DNA of 64,000 nt from Sporolactobacillus vineae DSM 21990 = SL153 (GTDB taxonomy: Bacteria > Bacillota > Bacilli > Bacillales > Sporolactobacillaceae). The stretch spans positions 124,001 to 188,000 of the forward strand of contig NZ_KB899043.1 of the NCBI RefSeq assembly GCF_000377985.1. The letters run 5' to 3'. Numbering within the stretch: position 1 is the stretch's first letter; every line of letters starts with the position of its first letter. The translations under genes and the position numbers were made by a program. This document shows positions 53,307-62,498 of this stretch, in pieces. The notes under the pieces are model-generated. The model worked only from the letters and a program-made list of their open reading frames with translations, ran no database searches and was not told the DNA's origin.

Positions 53307-54055
53307 CTGTCGATCCCCACCTTGTTTTTGGTCAGAATAGTCCCGATGACCGCCTGTTCGGCGTGAATCAGTTCACGGATGCCCTTCTTCGCGAGCCGGA
53401 GCAGTTCAGCCAGCTCTTCATCACTGAAAGTGGCCTCTTCTCCGGTCCCCTGAATCTCGACAAAACGTCCTTCGCCGTTCATGACAATGTTCATATCCAC
53501 GTCGGTTGTCGAATCCTCCTGATAGCACAGATCAAGGACCGGACCGAACTGCGGATGAATCCCGACCGATGTCGCTGCCAGGTAGGTTGAAACCGGAAGC
53601 TTGTCGATCATTTTTCTGTCCATCGCCGTATTAAAGGCCAGCACCATCGCCACGAAGGCTCCGGTAATTGAAGCGGTGCGCGTCCCGCCGTCCGCCTGAA
53701 TGACGTCGCAGTCAATCCAGATCGTCCGCTCACCGATGGCGCTCAAATCAACGACCGATCGCAGGGCGCGCCCGATCAGACGCTGGATCTCCATCGTCCG
53801 GCCGGCAACCCGCCCTCTTGAAGACTCACGCATCGTCCGTTCCGGAGTGGCCCGCGGCAGCATTGAATATTCCGCTGTAATCCAGCCCTTCTTCTGTCCG
53901 CGCATAAACGGCGGCACACGATCCTCAATACTTGCATTGCAGATGACTTTTGTCCGGCCGATCGATATCAGAACCGACCCTTCCGGATGAATAATAAAAT
54001 CCGGTTGTATTTTAACGGCGCGAAGCTCGTCACTGTTTCTTCCGTCTGGTCTCAT
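53303..54055 (-). CDS. rph: Ribonuclease PH
   Basis: RNase PH is a phosphate-dependent 3'-5' exonuclease that trims tRNA. The 250-residue protein starts [16 protein letters not shown] and has [19 protein letters not shown] and [23 protein letters not shown] 54055 has GGAGG 9 bases upstream; the frame is open further upstream without a ribosome site. A 12-base palindrome CACTTTAAAGTG lies at 54092-54103 in the presumed promoter. Confidence 0.96.
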   Translation of the reverse strand: MRPDGRNSDELRAVKIQPDFIIHPEGSVLISIGRTKVICNASIEDRVPPFMRGQKKGWITAEYSMLPRATPERTMRESSRGRVAGRTMEIQRLIGRALRSVVDLSAIGERTIWIDCDVIQADGGTRTASITGAFVAMVLAFNTAMDRKMIDKLPVSTYLAATSVGIHPQFGPVLDLCYQEDSTTDVDMNIVMNGEGRFVEIQGTGEEATFSDEELAELLRLAKKGIRELIHAEQAVIGTILTKNKVGIDR

Positions 54056-54163
54056 TGCTCGATTCCTCCGCTGTATATCTGAAACTTGATTCACTTTAAA
54101 GTGCCTGCCTCGTCATTTATGAACTGTATTTCAGAGATGATTCGCAGCCCATGGATTGTTCCA

Positions 54164-54194
54164 TTAAAAAAGAACAGCATGCCGCTGCTCTTTT
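54164..54194 (-). terminator. Terminator of gerM
   Basis: AAGAGCAG pairs with CTGTTCTT (one G-T pair), followed by six T residues on the minus strand. Confidence 0.72.
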
Positions 54195-54219
54195 ACTATA
54201 CCATAATTTTAAAACGGTA

Positions 54220-55248
54220 TTATAAACCTGTTGCGTCCACCATTTTCCGGGATACCGGTCCGGAAATAACTTTCCCGGATTCAAGCAGGATGCGCTCCGA
54301 ATTGCCGACCTTGATAGCGACCTGACGGATTCCCGGCTCGCCGGTCAGGGTCAGAACGAGACTGCGTAGCGCCTGATCACTGATTTTTTTTGCCTTCGGG
54401 CTGTCAAAAATGGCATTATTAAAATGCAGCCGCACGACACCGTCGCTGATCGTCGGTTTTTCAACCAGCTTTGTATCCGGGTTAAACGGCGAAATGAAAT
54501 CGCTTGAAGCAGGTTCATGAATCAGCGCCGCAACCAGCCCCGACAGGATATCTCCCTGATCAGCAATTCTGACGGTGACCGGCACCTCATAGGTTTTCCC
54601 TTTATCTGCCGCAAGATAGTAGACCGTCTGCTGACTGCTCCCGGTGACATCGGCCAGTGAACCGAAGACGGGATTAATGCCATCCGCTCGGGTCAATTCG
54701 CGGCCGACCACCTGAGCAGCCCCGGCGGATCCGCCCGACGCACCTTTTCCGGCAGCAATCCGGACGGTGACTGACTTCACCTGATCAAACTGTGTGGCTG
54801 TCCAGACAATCGACTGAAGGATCTGCTGCCTGTCCGCTCCGGTGCCGATCAGTTCTTTAGAAAAATCGGCCGTCAGGTTTCCCCTTGCATCTAGCGACGT
54901 ATGTGTCACTTCCGTATCCGGCGGGAGCACCGCCTGAAATCCATTGGGCAGGAGATCGGTGACCGGACCGTCCTTGACCAGATATTGCAGGGTCTGCCGG
55001 ATGGCATCCTTCGTCTCGGGCAGTCCGACTGCCTGGGGAATCAGCACACCTGTCGCATTGGACAAGTACAGCTGCCGCTGAATATAGGTGGTCGCCTTTG
55101 ACGCTTTCTGAAGATCCGATTTGCTTTTAACATAACTCAGGCTGTCCGGTTTCTGGGTGTCCGCACCGCCGCAGCCGGCAAGCAGCGAAGCAGACAAAAG
55201 AAATACCAGAATTACGGCACTGCAGGTAAATCGACGATACCTCATCAT
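54220..55248 (-). CDS. gerM: GerM germination and sporulation lipoprotein
   Basis: GerM is a mother-cell lipoprotein needed for engulfment-stage assembly and later germination. The 342-residue protein has a signal peptide with lipobox L23-A24-G25-C26 and two tandem GERMN domains (about 75-190 and 220-330). A possible sigma-E-type promoter (GTCTATT, then about 15 bases, then CGTATACAT) lies within 80 bases upstream on the minus strand. Position between murI and rph equals B. subtilis. Confidence 0.93.
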   Translation of the reverse strand: MMRYRRFTCSAVILVFLLSASLLAGCGGADTQKPDSLSYVKSKSDLQKASKATTYIQRQLYLSNATGVLIPQAVGLPETKDAIRQTLQYLVKDGPVTDLLPNGFQAVLPPDTEVTHTSLDARGNLTADFSKELIGTGADRQQILQSIVWTATQFDQVKSVTVRIAAGKGASGGSAGAAQVVGRELTRADGINPVFGSLADVTGSSQQTVYYLAADKGKTYEVPVTVRIADQGDILSGLVAALIHEPASSDFISPFNPDTKLVEKPTISDGVVRLHFNNAIFDSPKAKKISDQALRSLVLTLTGEPGIRQVAIKVGNSERILLESGKVISGPVSRKMVDATGL

Positions 55249-55449
55249 ATTTGCCCTCCCGATTGGGTTTGTACTCTCATGTATACGAGCCCTCGGAATG
55301 AATAGACCTGCAGGCGGGCGATTTTATTCGCGTCCGCGGAATAAAAATATCGTCACGCCGGATGATGTTTAAAAACGACACGATTTTGCCGATTATGTTA
55401 TTATGAAAATAATTTTTTAATCAGTATGCTTCACCCGGAGGTTTTTACG

Positions 55450-55857
55450 ATTACATCTAAACCGATTCATTTTGTTGAAATTCCCTTTATCGAAGATCTG
55501 ACGCAAATCCATCAATACAATCAGACATTAACCGTCACTCTGCATGACTATCCGATGGATCCTGGCCGAAAACCGGTGCCGGGAACACTGGCTTTCCGTA
55601 CTGCCGGAGCAAACATCATCGATTTTGTCGGCGTACAGGCCTTTCCAGTATGGATCATCGAGCAGCGAAAAATATACGCCGACGGAGACCGGATCGTTGT
55701 CAGAATGAACGATGGCCGGATCTTTGCCGGCATCTCCCGCTTACTCACCCCACAAACGCTGATTCTGCGTGACTGCCGGGGGATTAACCGTGAAGTCATT
55801 GAGTTCTCAAACGTTGGCTTTATGGGCCGCCTGGTTTGCGGAATGAACGCCGGTTAA
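55450..55857 (+). CDS. Unknown 135-143 aa protein, possibly with ATT start
   Basis: Family not recognised. The protein has SKPIHFVEIPFIEDLTQIHQ near the start and a C-terminal part RIVVRMNDGRIFAGISRLLT resembling an LSm-like strand pair. The only good ribosome site is CGGAGG (55435-55440), 9 bases before an in-frame ATT at 55450. The upstream ATG at 55426 has no ribosome site and would itself contain the GGAGG. Start therefore uncertain (ATT 55450 or ATG 55426). It is divergent from gerM. Confidence 0.6.
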   Translation: MTSKPIHFVEIPFIEDLTQIHQYNQTLTVTLHDYPMDPGRKPVPGTLAFRTAGANIIDFVGVQAFPVWIIEQRKIYADGDRIVVRMNDGRIFAGISRLLTPQTLILRDCRGINREVIEFSNVGFMGRLVCGMNAG

Positions 55858-55907
55858 CCAGCCCGGCATGTATCCGGAACGGGCACCCGGCTTCTCCGGT
55901 CCCATCG

Positions 55908-56690
55908 TTATTTTTCCAGCCTGTCCAGTCTGTCGAGCAGGTGCTGATAGTGAACCAGCGTCTCCTGATCCGCGACCTCGACGCCCGACCGATAATAAGT
56001 CACATGGCCCGTCCCGCCGCCGGTCTGATGACGGCCGGCAAGGATGCGTTTAAGATTGCGTGCTGTGCCCGGACCGCCGTCGATAATATCCGTACCTTCA
56101 GGAAACAGTTCCCTGAAACTGTCCCTGAAAAAAGGAAAATGCGTACAGCCGAGGACGACCGTCCCATATTCTGTGACGTCGAATCCGGCGAGTTGTTCCT
56201 TAAGGTAGGGAATGACATGGTTACGGTCAAAATCAAATTTTTCAGCAAGGGTGACGAGGCCGGGAAGCGGCAGACCGTCAACCCGGTCGTTTTTGTCAAG
56301 ACGTTCGACAAGGTGGTGATATTTCGCTTCACTCAGTGTCAGTCGTGTCGCCGTCACCAAAACTTTCTTCCCTCGTTCCTCGCTCTCCCGGACAGCCGGT
56401 TTCACCGCCGGTTCGATGCCGAGGACCGGGAATGCATACTTCGCCCGCAAATCGTCAATCGCGACACTGGTCGCTGTGTTGCAGGCCACCACTAGTGCCT
56501 TAAGATGCTGCTGATTCAGAAAATCGGCTGCATCCATCACAAAGCCCCTGACTTCCTCTTTGGGCTTCTCGCCATAAGGAACATGTGCCGTATCGGCAAA
56601 AAAGATATAATCTTCGTCGGGCAGCAGTTTCATCGCCTGGTGAAGCACGGTGATGCCGCCGATCCCGGAATCAAAAACAGCTATTTTCAC
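55908..56690 (-). CDS. murI: Glutamate racemase
   Basis: MurI makes D-glutamate for peptidoglycan. The 260-residue protein has KIAVFDSGIGGITVL, the two catalytic cysteines Cys70 (VACNTATS) and Cys182 (LGCTHFPFF), and VPYGEKPKEEV. Two GTG codons (56699, 56690) can start it; the second matches the family. It occupies the racE position of B. subtilis. The MarR-type gene ysmB, next to racE there, is absent. Confidence 0.94.
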   Translation of the reverse strand: MKIAVFDSGIGGITVLHQAMKLLPDEDYIFFADTAHVPYGEKPKEEVRGFVMDAADFLNQQHLKALVVACNTATSVAIDDLRAKYAFPVLGIEPAVKPAVRESEERGKKVLVTATRLTLSEAKYHHLVERLDKNDRVDGLPLPGLVTLAEKFDFDRNHVIPYLKEQLAGFDVTEYGTVVLGCTHFPFFRDSFRELFPEGTDIIDGGPGTARNLKRILAGRHQTGGGTGHVTYYRSGVEVADQETLVHYQHLLDRLDRLEK

Positions 56691-56906
56691 GAATTCCACT
56701 CTCTTTTATTTTTTTGCCCTGTTAAACGTAATGGTATTTTTACCACTCGATCGTCCAGAGCGAAGGGTGCCGGACTCCCGCGGGGAAAACAAGCACCTGC
56801 CGCGGAAAACGACTGCCAAATTTAATAGAGCCCTTTTTTCAAATGCCATAACTCTTTCAGTATATATGTACAGCCGGCAAAATGCATCGTTGTAAATTAA
56901 ATGTCG

Positions 56907-57074
56907 TTATTCCCTGCCTGAAGGCACAGGCATGTTTACTTTCGGGGAATGGCGCCGGTTGTTCTCCATCTGACCGACGAGGTCGTTCAGAATCTGCAAC
57001 TTTTCTTTCACCCGGTCCAGATGCCGGCTTGACCTTCGAAACAAGGCGATAAAAGACTGATATTCCTGACTCAT
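56907..57074 (-). CDS. Small helical protein of unknown function (55 aa)
   Basis: The protein MSQEYQSFIALFRRSSRHLD continues as an amphipathic helix (RVKEKLQILNDLVGQME) with a short polar tail. It resembles Spo0E-like helical proteins in size, but the SQELD signature is missing. AGGAG lies 11 bases before ATG, a little far. It lies between gerE and murI. Confidence 0.5.
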   Translation of the reverse strand: MSQEYQSFIALFRRSSRHLDRVKEKLQILNDLVGQMENNRRHSPKVNMPVPSGRE

Positions 57075-57264
57075 GGTGTATAAAACTCCTTTATCCGCTG
57101 CGGGTGACTCCCACAGAGGGACTGCTGTGTGCAACAGAATCATACCATCTTATTTTTCCGGATGCATCTCTCACACCCCGGACGCCTGTCTTCCCGCGGT
57201 TCCATATCCATCAGCCGAATTTTAGAAAGAGATCCGACCGACGGGTCCCCGATGTTCCATATTA

Positions 57265-57305
57265 AGAAAAAAAACAACAGCCGGTCCTTCATCAGAACCG
57301 GCCGA
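57265..57305 (-). terminator. Terminator of gerE
   Basis: GCCGGTT pairs with GACCGGC across a short loop, followed by TGTTG and a run of eight T residues on the minus strand. Confidence 0.75.
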
Positions 57306-57307
57306 TG

Positions 57308-57535
57308 CTATAATTTGAGTTCTCCGAGCCTGAGCAATTCAACAACCGCCTGGGAGCGTCCTTTTACGCCCAGTTTTTGCATCGTATTGGAAATATGGTT
57401 GCGAACTGTTTTCTCACTGATAAAAAGTTCCCCGGCAATATCACGGGTTGTTTTGTCCTGAACGAGCAGCTCAAAGACTTCTCTTTCTCTTTTTGTCAGT
57501 AAAGGTTTCGGATGATGGTAGGCTTCCTTCAACAA
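57308..57535 (-). CDS. gerE: GerE transcription factor
   Basis: GerE is the last mother-cell regulator of coat genes. The 75-residue protein is a single LuxR-type HTH (LLTKREREVFELLVQDKTTR, then EKTVRNHISNTMQKLGVKGR), the same length as B. subtilis GerE (74). It starts with TTG after GGAGG. A sigma-K-type promoter precedes it. Confidence 0.96.
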   Translation of the reverse strand: MLKEAYHHPKPLLTKREREVFELLVQDKTTRDIAGELFISEKTVRNHISNTMQKLGVKGRSQAVVELLRLGELKL

Positions 57536-57588
57536 TTCCCCCTCCTTGCTCGGCAGAAGAGCGGGCGGGAAAGGCTTTTAGTCACTGA

Positions 57589-57617
57589 TAGTCTATGTTA
57601 CCGGGAAACGGGGTGTG
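57589..57617 (-). promoter_or_regulatory. Sigma-K-type promoter of gerE
   Basis: On the minus strand CACA (57614-57617) is followed after 16 bases by CATAGACTA (57589-57597), a full match to the sigma-K -10 CATANNNTA with an AC-type -35. gerE is sigma-K dependent in B. subtilis. Confidence 0.65.
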
Positions 57618-57644
57618 ACCCGAAAAATCTGCTCAGAGCGCCCG

Positions 57645-58415
57645 TTACATGTTATCGCTGCCGAAGAAGTCGCGGAACGACTGGCCGACTGTGGCGCGGT
57701 TCAGCACCGCAATCGACGTCGTCAGCGGAATGCCTTTAGGGCATACCTGCACGCAGTTCTGTGAATTACCGCAGCCGGCAATACCGCCGGGACCCATAAT
57801 GGCGTGCAGCCGTTCCGCTTTATTCATGGCACCGGTCGGATGGGCATTAAACAGGCGAACCTGTGACAACGGCGCAGGGCCCATGAAATCCGACTTGCTG
57901 TTCACATTCGGGCATGCTTCCAGGCAGACACCGCAGGTCATACATTTGGAGAGTTCATAGGCCCACTGCCGCTTGCTCTCTGCCATACGCGGTCCCGGTC
58001 CGAGATCATAGGTTCCGTCAATCGGGATCCATGCTTTGACCTGCTTCAGCGCATCAAACATCCGGCTCCGGTCGACGATCAGATCACGGACAATCGGGAA
58101 TGTACCCATCGGCTCCAGGCGAATGGGCTTTTCCAGCTTATCGATCAGCGCCGTGCATGCCTGACGCGGACGCCCGTTGATCACCATTGAACAGGCACCG
58201 CACACTTCCTCCAGACAGTTCATCTCCCATTGCGGGGGCGACGTCTTTTTCCCTCCTGCGGTAACCGGATTACGGCGGATCGCCATTAGCGCTGAGATGA
58301 CATTCATATTCGGGCGATAGGGCACCTCAAAGGTTTCCTTATAGGGAGGCGCATCCGGACCGTCCTGGCGAGTGATAATCAACTGAATTGACTTCGGACG
58401 ACTTTCCTCACTCAT
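57645..58415 (-). CDS. sdhB: Succinate dehydrogenase iron-sulfur subunit
   Basis: SdhB carries electrons from SdhA flavin to the membrane subunit. The 256-residue protein has the [2Fe-2S] ligands CLEEVCGACSMVINGRPRQAC (partial list: four Cys) and the C-terminal clusters CMTCGVCLEACP and CGNSQNCVQVCPKG. GGGGGAG precedes ATG. It is the last gene of sdhCAB. Confidence 0.96.
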   Translation of the reverse strand: MSEESRPKSIQLIITRQDGPDAPPYKETFEVPYRPNMNVISALMAIRRNPVTAGGKKTSPPQWEMNCLEEVCGACSMVINGRPRQACTALIDKLEKPIRLEPMGTFPIVRDLIVDRSRMFDALKQVKAWIPIDGTYDLGPGPRMAESKRQWAYELSKCMTCGVCLEACPNVNSKSDFMGPAPLSQVRLFNAHPTGAMNKAERLHAIMGPGGIAGCGNSQNCVQVCPKGIPLTTSIAVLNRATVGQSFRDFFGSDNM

Positions 58416-58429
58416 ATGTTTCTCCCCCC

Positions 58430-60181
58430 TTATTTATCGTGTGTATAATCCCGTTTCCGCGGTTTGATCAGCGAAATATCAACCGGCTCGTACTCAAAAT
58501 CCGGGCCGTTCGTGTCCGGATTATATTTGGCTTTGGTCGTTTTGAGCCAGTCTTCATCATTACGTTCAGGAAACTCCGGTTTGTAGTGAGCGCCGCGGCT
58601 TTCATTACGGTTATATGCGCCAAGGGTGATCACACGGGCCAGTTCCATCATATTCCACAGCTGACGGGTAAATGACGCGCCGCTGTTGCTCCACTTCGAA
58701 GTGTCGTTGATATTTATGTGCTTATAGCGCTCCATCAGCTCCTGAATGTGCTGATCCGTCGCAAGCAATGTTTTGTTTTCACGGACCACAGTCACATATT
58801 TTGTCATCCATTCGCCAAGTTCTTTATGGAGTACGTAGGCATTCTCATCGCCGTCCATTTCCGTGATGCGGCGGTATCTCTCCTTCTCACGTTCCCGGGC
58901 GTCGTCGAACAGCGCCGAAGATTCCTCTTCGCTTGATTTGTCCAGGCCCTTGAGATAACGGACGGCATTCGGTCCGGCGACCATGCCGCCGTAGATTGCC
59001 GACAGCAGGGAATTCGCGCCGAGCCGGTTGGCACCGTGATACTGGTAGTCGCACTCACCGCAGGCAAACAGGCCCTTGATATTGGTCATCTGGTCGAAAT
59101 CCACCCAGAGGCCGCCCATCGAATAGTGCACCGCCGGGAAGACCTTCATCGGCACTTTATGCGGATCTTCGCCGACGAATTTTTCATAGATATCGATAAT
59201 GCCGCCCAGTTTCACATCCAGCTCATGCGGATCCTTATGCGACAGATCCAGGTACACCATATTTTCACCATTGATCCCCAGATGCTGGTTGACGCAGATA
59301 TCGAAGATCGCACGAGTAGCTACATCACGGGGTACAAGGTTGCCGTAGGCCGGGTACATTTCTTCAAGAAAATACCACGGTTTGCCGTTTTTATAGGTCC
59401 ACAGCCGGCCGCCTTCACCACGTGCCGATTCGCTCATCAGCCGAAGCTTGTCCTCGCCCGGAATCGCCGTCGGATGAATCTGGATAAATTCTCCGTTGGC
59501 AAAATAGGCACCTTGCTGATAAAGCTCTCCGGCAGCCGAGCCGGTATTGATCATTGAATTGGTTGATTTCCCATAAATCATTCCGAGCCCGCCGGAAGCA
59601 ACGATCACCGCGTCTGCACGATAGACCTGAATCTCCATAGATTTCAGATCCTGGACGACAATACCGTGACAGACCTTGTCGTCATCAATGACGGCGGAGA
59701 GAAATTCCTCATATTCATGCTTGTGAACCAGGCCGTTGACTTCCTGTCGCCGGACCTGCTCATCCAGGGCGTACAGCAGCTGCTGGCCGGTCGTGGCGCC
59801 GGCATATGCGGTTCTATGGTACTTTGTCCCGCCGAACTGGCGGAAATCAAGCAGGCCCTCAGGTGTCCGGTTGAACATCACACCCATCCGGTCGAGCAGA
59901 TGAATGATACCCGGTGCGGCTTCGCACATCGCCTTGACCGGCGGCTGGTTGGCCAGAAAGTCGCCGCCGTAAATCGTGTCGTCCAGATGCTCCCAGGGAG
60001 AATCACCTTCGCCTTTTGTGTTTACAGCTCCGTTGATTCCGCCCTGCGCGCAGACAGAATGGGACCGCTTCACAGGAACCACCGAGAACAGATCAACTTC
60101 CACGCCGGCTTCTGCGGCTTTTATCGCGGACATCAGTCCGGCAAGTCCGCCGCCGACGATAATAATTTTACCTTTGCCCAA
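58430..60181 (-). CDS. sdhA: Succinate dehydrogenase flavoprotein subunit
   Basis: SdhA oxidises succinate with covalently bound FAD. The 583-residue protein has the FAD site IIVGGGLAGLMSAIKAAEAG, the flavinylation region HSVCAQGGINGA and the capping-domain motif HPTAIPGE, with the C-terminal GAHYKPEFPERND. It starts with TTG, 7 bases after GGAGTG. Confidence 0.96.
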   Translation of the reverse strand: MGKGKIIIVGGGLAGLMSAIKAAEAGVEVDLFSVVPVKRSHSVCAQGGINGAVNTKGEGDSPWEHLDDTIYGGDFLANQPPVKAMCEAAPGIIHLLDRMGVMFNRTPEGLLDFRQFGGTKYHRTAYAGATTGQQLLYALDEQVRRQEVNGLVHKHEYEEFLSAVIDDDKVCHGIVVQDLKSMEIQVYRADAVIVASGGLGMIYGKSTNSMINTGSAAGELYQQGAYFANGEFIQIHPTAIPGEDKLRLMSESARGEGGRLWTYKNGKPWYFLEEMYPAYGNLVPRDVATRAIFDICVNQHLGINGENMVYLDLSHKDPHELDVKLGGIIDIYEKFVGEDPHKVPMKVFPAVHYSMGGLWVDFDQMTNIKGLFACGECDYQYHGANRLGANSLLSAIYGGMVAGPNAVRYLKGLDKSSEEESSALFDDAREREKERYRRITEMDGDENAYVLHKELGEWMTKYVTVVRENKTLLATDQHIQELMERYKHININDTSKWSNSGASFTRQLWNMMELARVITLGAYNRNESRGAHYKPEFPERNDEDWLKTTKAKYNPDTNGPDFEYEPVDISLIKPRKRDYTHDK

Positions 60182-60252
60182 ATGGATTCACTCCTTTTCC
60201 TGCTGTCTCTGCGCTTATGATTCTTTTGAGCCTGTCTTCTTTCAGCGCTTCA

Positions 60253-60858
60253 TCAGATAAATGCAAACAGTGCACGAATGCCGACATAACTGAGCAATAC
60301 AAAAATAACGAGAGATACATAGGTTCCGATTCTCTGAGATTTCGGCGATACCAGGATGCCCCAGTGAACGCAGAAAGCCCAGAGGCCATTTGAAAAGTGG
60401 TAGACGGCACAGAGGATACCGACAAGGTAAAAGATCACGATCCCCGGATTGCTCAGTGCGTGAACCATCAGCTCATAGTTGAGCGGCGTACCAAGCGCCA
60501 TCGCGATTCGTGTCTGCCACAAATGCCAGGCCAGAAAAATAACAAGAAAAAGTCCGGAAAACCGTTGAAACACAAACATCCAGTTCCTGAAAAAGCTGAA
60601 ATTTCCGACATTGTTCTTTGCAGTAAACGCAATATACACCCCGAACACTGCATGGAACAGAATCGGCAGATAGATCATGATCAACTCCAGGAAAAGCAAA
60701 TAAGGCAGGCTCTCCATCGCGGATGCCGCATGATTGAATGCATCTGCTCCCTTTGTCGCCTGATAGTTGACCGTCAGGTGTACAATCAGGAACAATCCAA
60801 TCGGGATCACACCCAGAAGCGAGTGCAATCGGTGCAGCCCGTATTCATGATCTTCCAT
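60253..60858 (-). CDS. sdhC: Succinate dehydrogenase cytochrome b558 subunit
   Basis: SdhC is the di-haem membrane anchor of the Bacillus-type complex. The 201-residue protein has five membrane helices and histidines expected to bind haem (HRLHSLLGV, LIVHLTVNY, FHAVFGVYI, AWHLWQTR, VYHFSNGLW). ATG 60858 has AGGAG upstream. It is the first gene of sdhCAB, whose promoter is at 60965-60993. Confidence 0.94.
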   Translation of the reverse strand: MEDHEYGLHRLHSLLGVIPIGLFLIVHLTVNYQATKGADAFNHAASAMESLPYLLFLELIMIYLPILFHAVFGVYIAFTAKNNVGNFSFFRNWMFVFQRFSGLFLVIFLAWHLWQTRIAMALGTPLNYELMVHALSNPGIVIFYLVGILCAVYHFSNGLWAFCVHWGILVSPKSQRIGTYVSLVIFVLLSYVGIRALFAFI

Positions 60859-60964
60859 GGTACGTCTCCTCCTCCGGCTGAAATGACAGCGCTTTATATT
60901 TTTGATTTTAAAAAATCCGGGCAACTGTCATAAGTAATTTTATGGCTGTTATCCAACACAATCA

Positions 60965-60993
60965 ATTGTAACGCCCGATATTTTTGCCGTCAA
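60965..60993 (-). promoter_or_regulatory. Promoter of sdhCAB
   Basis: On the minus strand TTGACG (60988-60993) and TACAAT (60965-60970) are exactly 17 bases apart. A TATGAT at 61020-61025 on the plus strand may be the -10 of the divergent yslB. Confidence 0.7.
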
Positions 60994-61072
60994 TTTTACC
61001 GAATATGGCAATTTCATGTTATGATAGTGAACCGAAAGAAAAAAAGATATAATAGTCCCTGGAGGGATACAG

Positions 61073-61546
61073 ATGTCAAAAAAAGAAATCATTCCGGGAC
61101 CTGAGCAATTCGGAGATGCCAGCGTCCCGGCCTTCGGCTACGAGCTGCTCAGGAACCAGCTGCTACCGGAACTTCTGGGAAAAGAAACCGCATCAATCCT
61201 TTACTGGGCCGGCCGGAAACTGGCCAGGAATTATCCCGCCCGGAGCGAGGAAGAGATCGAGCAGTTCTTCGCCCATGCCGGCTGGGGGGAATTGAAACTG
61301 ACTGAAAGCAAAAAAACAAAAATGGTTTTTGAATGCCATTCTTCACTCATAGAATCCCGAATCAAGGATCATCCGAATACCGTTCTGTTTACGATGGAAG
61401 CTGGTTTTCTCGCTGAACAGATCCAGAAAATCCATGGCTTTATCGCCGAATCCTATACCGACATCCGCACCGGCAGGGATAAAAAAGTGATTTTCTCGGT
61501 CGAGTGGGATGCCAGGGATCCTGTTCAAACGGCTTCACGGACTTGA
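61073..61546 (+). CDS. yslB: YslB-like DUF2507 protein
   Basis: The 157-residue protein of the DUF2507 family (4-vinyl-reductase-like fold) contains SVPAFGYELLRNQLLPELLG and an LTES...FECHSSLIESR stretch. Its position divergent from sdhC is that of B. subtilis yslB. Function unknown. GGAGGG precedes ATG. Confidence 0.88.
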   Translation: MSKKEIIPGPEQFGDASVPAFGYELLRNQLLPELLGKETASILYWAGRKLARNYPARSEEEIEQFFAHAGWGELKLTESKKTKMVFECHSSLIESRIKDHPNTVLFTMEAGFLAEQIQKIHGFIAESYTDIRTGRDKKVIFSVEWDARDPVQTASRT

Positions 61547-61580
61547 TCAAAGATTTACATAGCACAATAAAGAAAATAAT

Positions 61581-61613
61581 CAGTGCCGGGCAGTTCGCTG
61601 CACCGGCACTTTG
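61581..61613. terminator. Hairpin between yslB and the ABC exporter operon
   Basis: AGTGCCGG / CCGGCACT with an inner GCAG / CTGC forms a strong stem between convergent genes; T runs are short. Confidence 0.6.
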
Positions 61614-61667
61614 ACGATCTATTGCTGATAAATGGAAGCTTGATCCGGTCCGTATCCCCTGGTGCCC

Positions 61668-62462
61668 TCAGATGCTCAGATCACGTTTCGTGTAAAAATA
61701 ATATGCGGCGGCAGCAAACAGCCCGGCAAGAGCAAGCGAGAGGATCACCGGCCAGGCACCGATCCCCTCACCGCGGACAATATCGGCCGCATCAAAGTAC
61801 TTAAACGGCGAAAGGATGTTCAGCACATTAAGATGCGTGGTGATGTCCGTAACCTTGGCAATGATATAGGCGCCGAATAAAACGGAAGTCGCCACGGCCC
61901 CTGATGCTTTTGAATGCCGCAGTACCGCGGCAAGCAGTGCCCCAAGCGAAAGAAAAACCAGCTGAACGACGAGCAGCGTGACGCAGAACAGGATAATCTC
62001 ACCGGTAATATCCTTTCCTTTATTATATGCGGCAACAAAGAAAACCGATGAGAGCAGCGTGACAAGATTAAGAAGGATCAGATTGACCAGTGCCGCCAGC
62101 AGTTTTGCCGTGATGACGCGGGCACGTGATATCGGCTTCACCATCAGGAATTCCGTCGTCTTATCACGTTCCTCTTTGGCAATAATCGTACTCCCCAGCA
62201 ATGCGGCGTGGACGGCAACCGCAAGCTCAATATAAGAAAACAGGAAAGCATAAAAGCCGCTCATCGACGCGACATCAAATGACCCCATACCGAAAACCGC
62301 CCGAATCGTATGCGGCAGCGCCATCAGTGCGGCACTGGCCGCGCCCCCGGAAGAGTACGTGGTATATTTGCTCATCCCGCTCAGCACGCCGATCACCATG
62401 CAGATACTCCAGATGATCAGCGCTTTGCGATTTGCCTTAAGTTCCCTGAAAAACAGATTCAT
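61668..62462 (-). CDS. ABC-2 type permease (second)
   Basis: The 264-residue protein has six membrane helices and the family segment LLGSTIIAKEERDKTTEFLMVKPI (between helices 2 and 3). It is a paralogue of the next permease upstream and with it probably forms the membrane pore of an exporter. Substrate unknown. Confidence 0.85.
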   Translation of the reverse strand: MNLFFRELKANRKALIIWSICMVIGVLSGMSKYTTYSSGGAASAALMALPHTIRAVFGMGSFDVASMSGFYAFLFSYIELAVAVHAALLGSTIIAKEERDKTTEFLMVKPISRARVITAKLLAALVNLILLNLVTLLSSVFFVAAYNKGKDITGEIILFCVTLLVVQLVFLSLGALLAAVLRHSKASGAVATSVLFGAYIIAKVTDITTHLNVLNILSPFKYFDAADIVRGEGIGAWPVILSLALAGLFAAAAYYFYTKRDLSI

Positions 62463-62498
62463 GTGCTCTACCTCCCTGTTATCCGGATTCCGTGGCAG

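Noticed and set aside
56700-56900. Short inverted repeat TGGTATTTTTACCA near the murI start
   Set aside because: The stem is only five base pairs with no associated signal; not enough to claim an operator.
61583-61880. Plus-strand ORFs after yslB
   Set aside because: They run antisense to the ABC-2 permease and through a terminator hairpin; no ribosome site.
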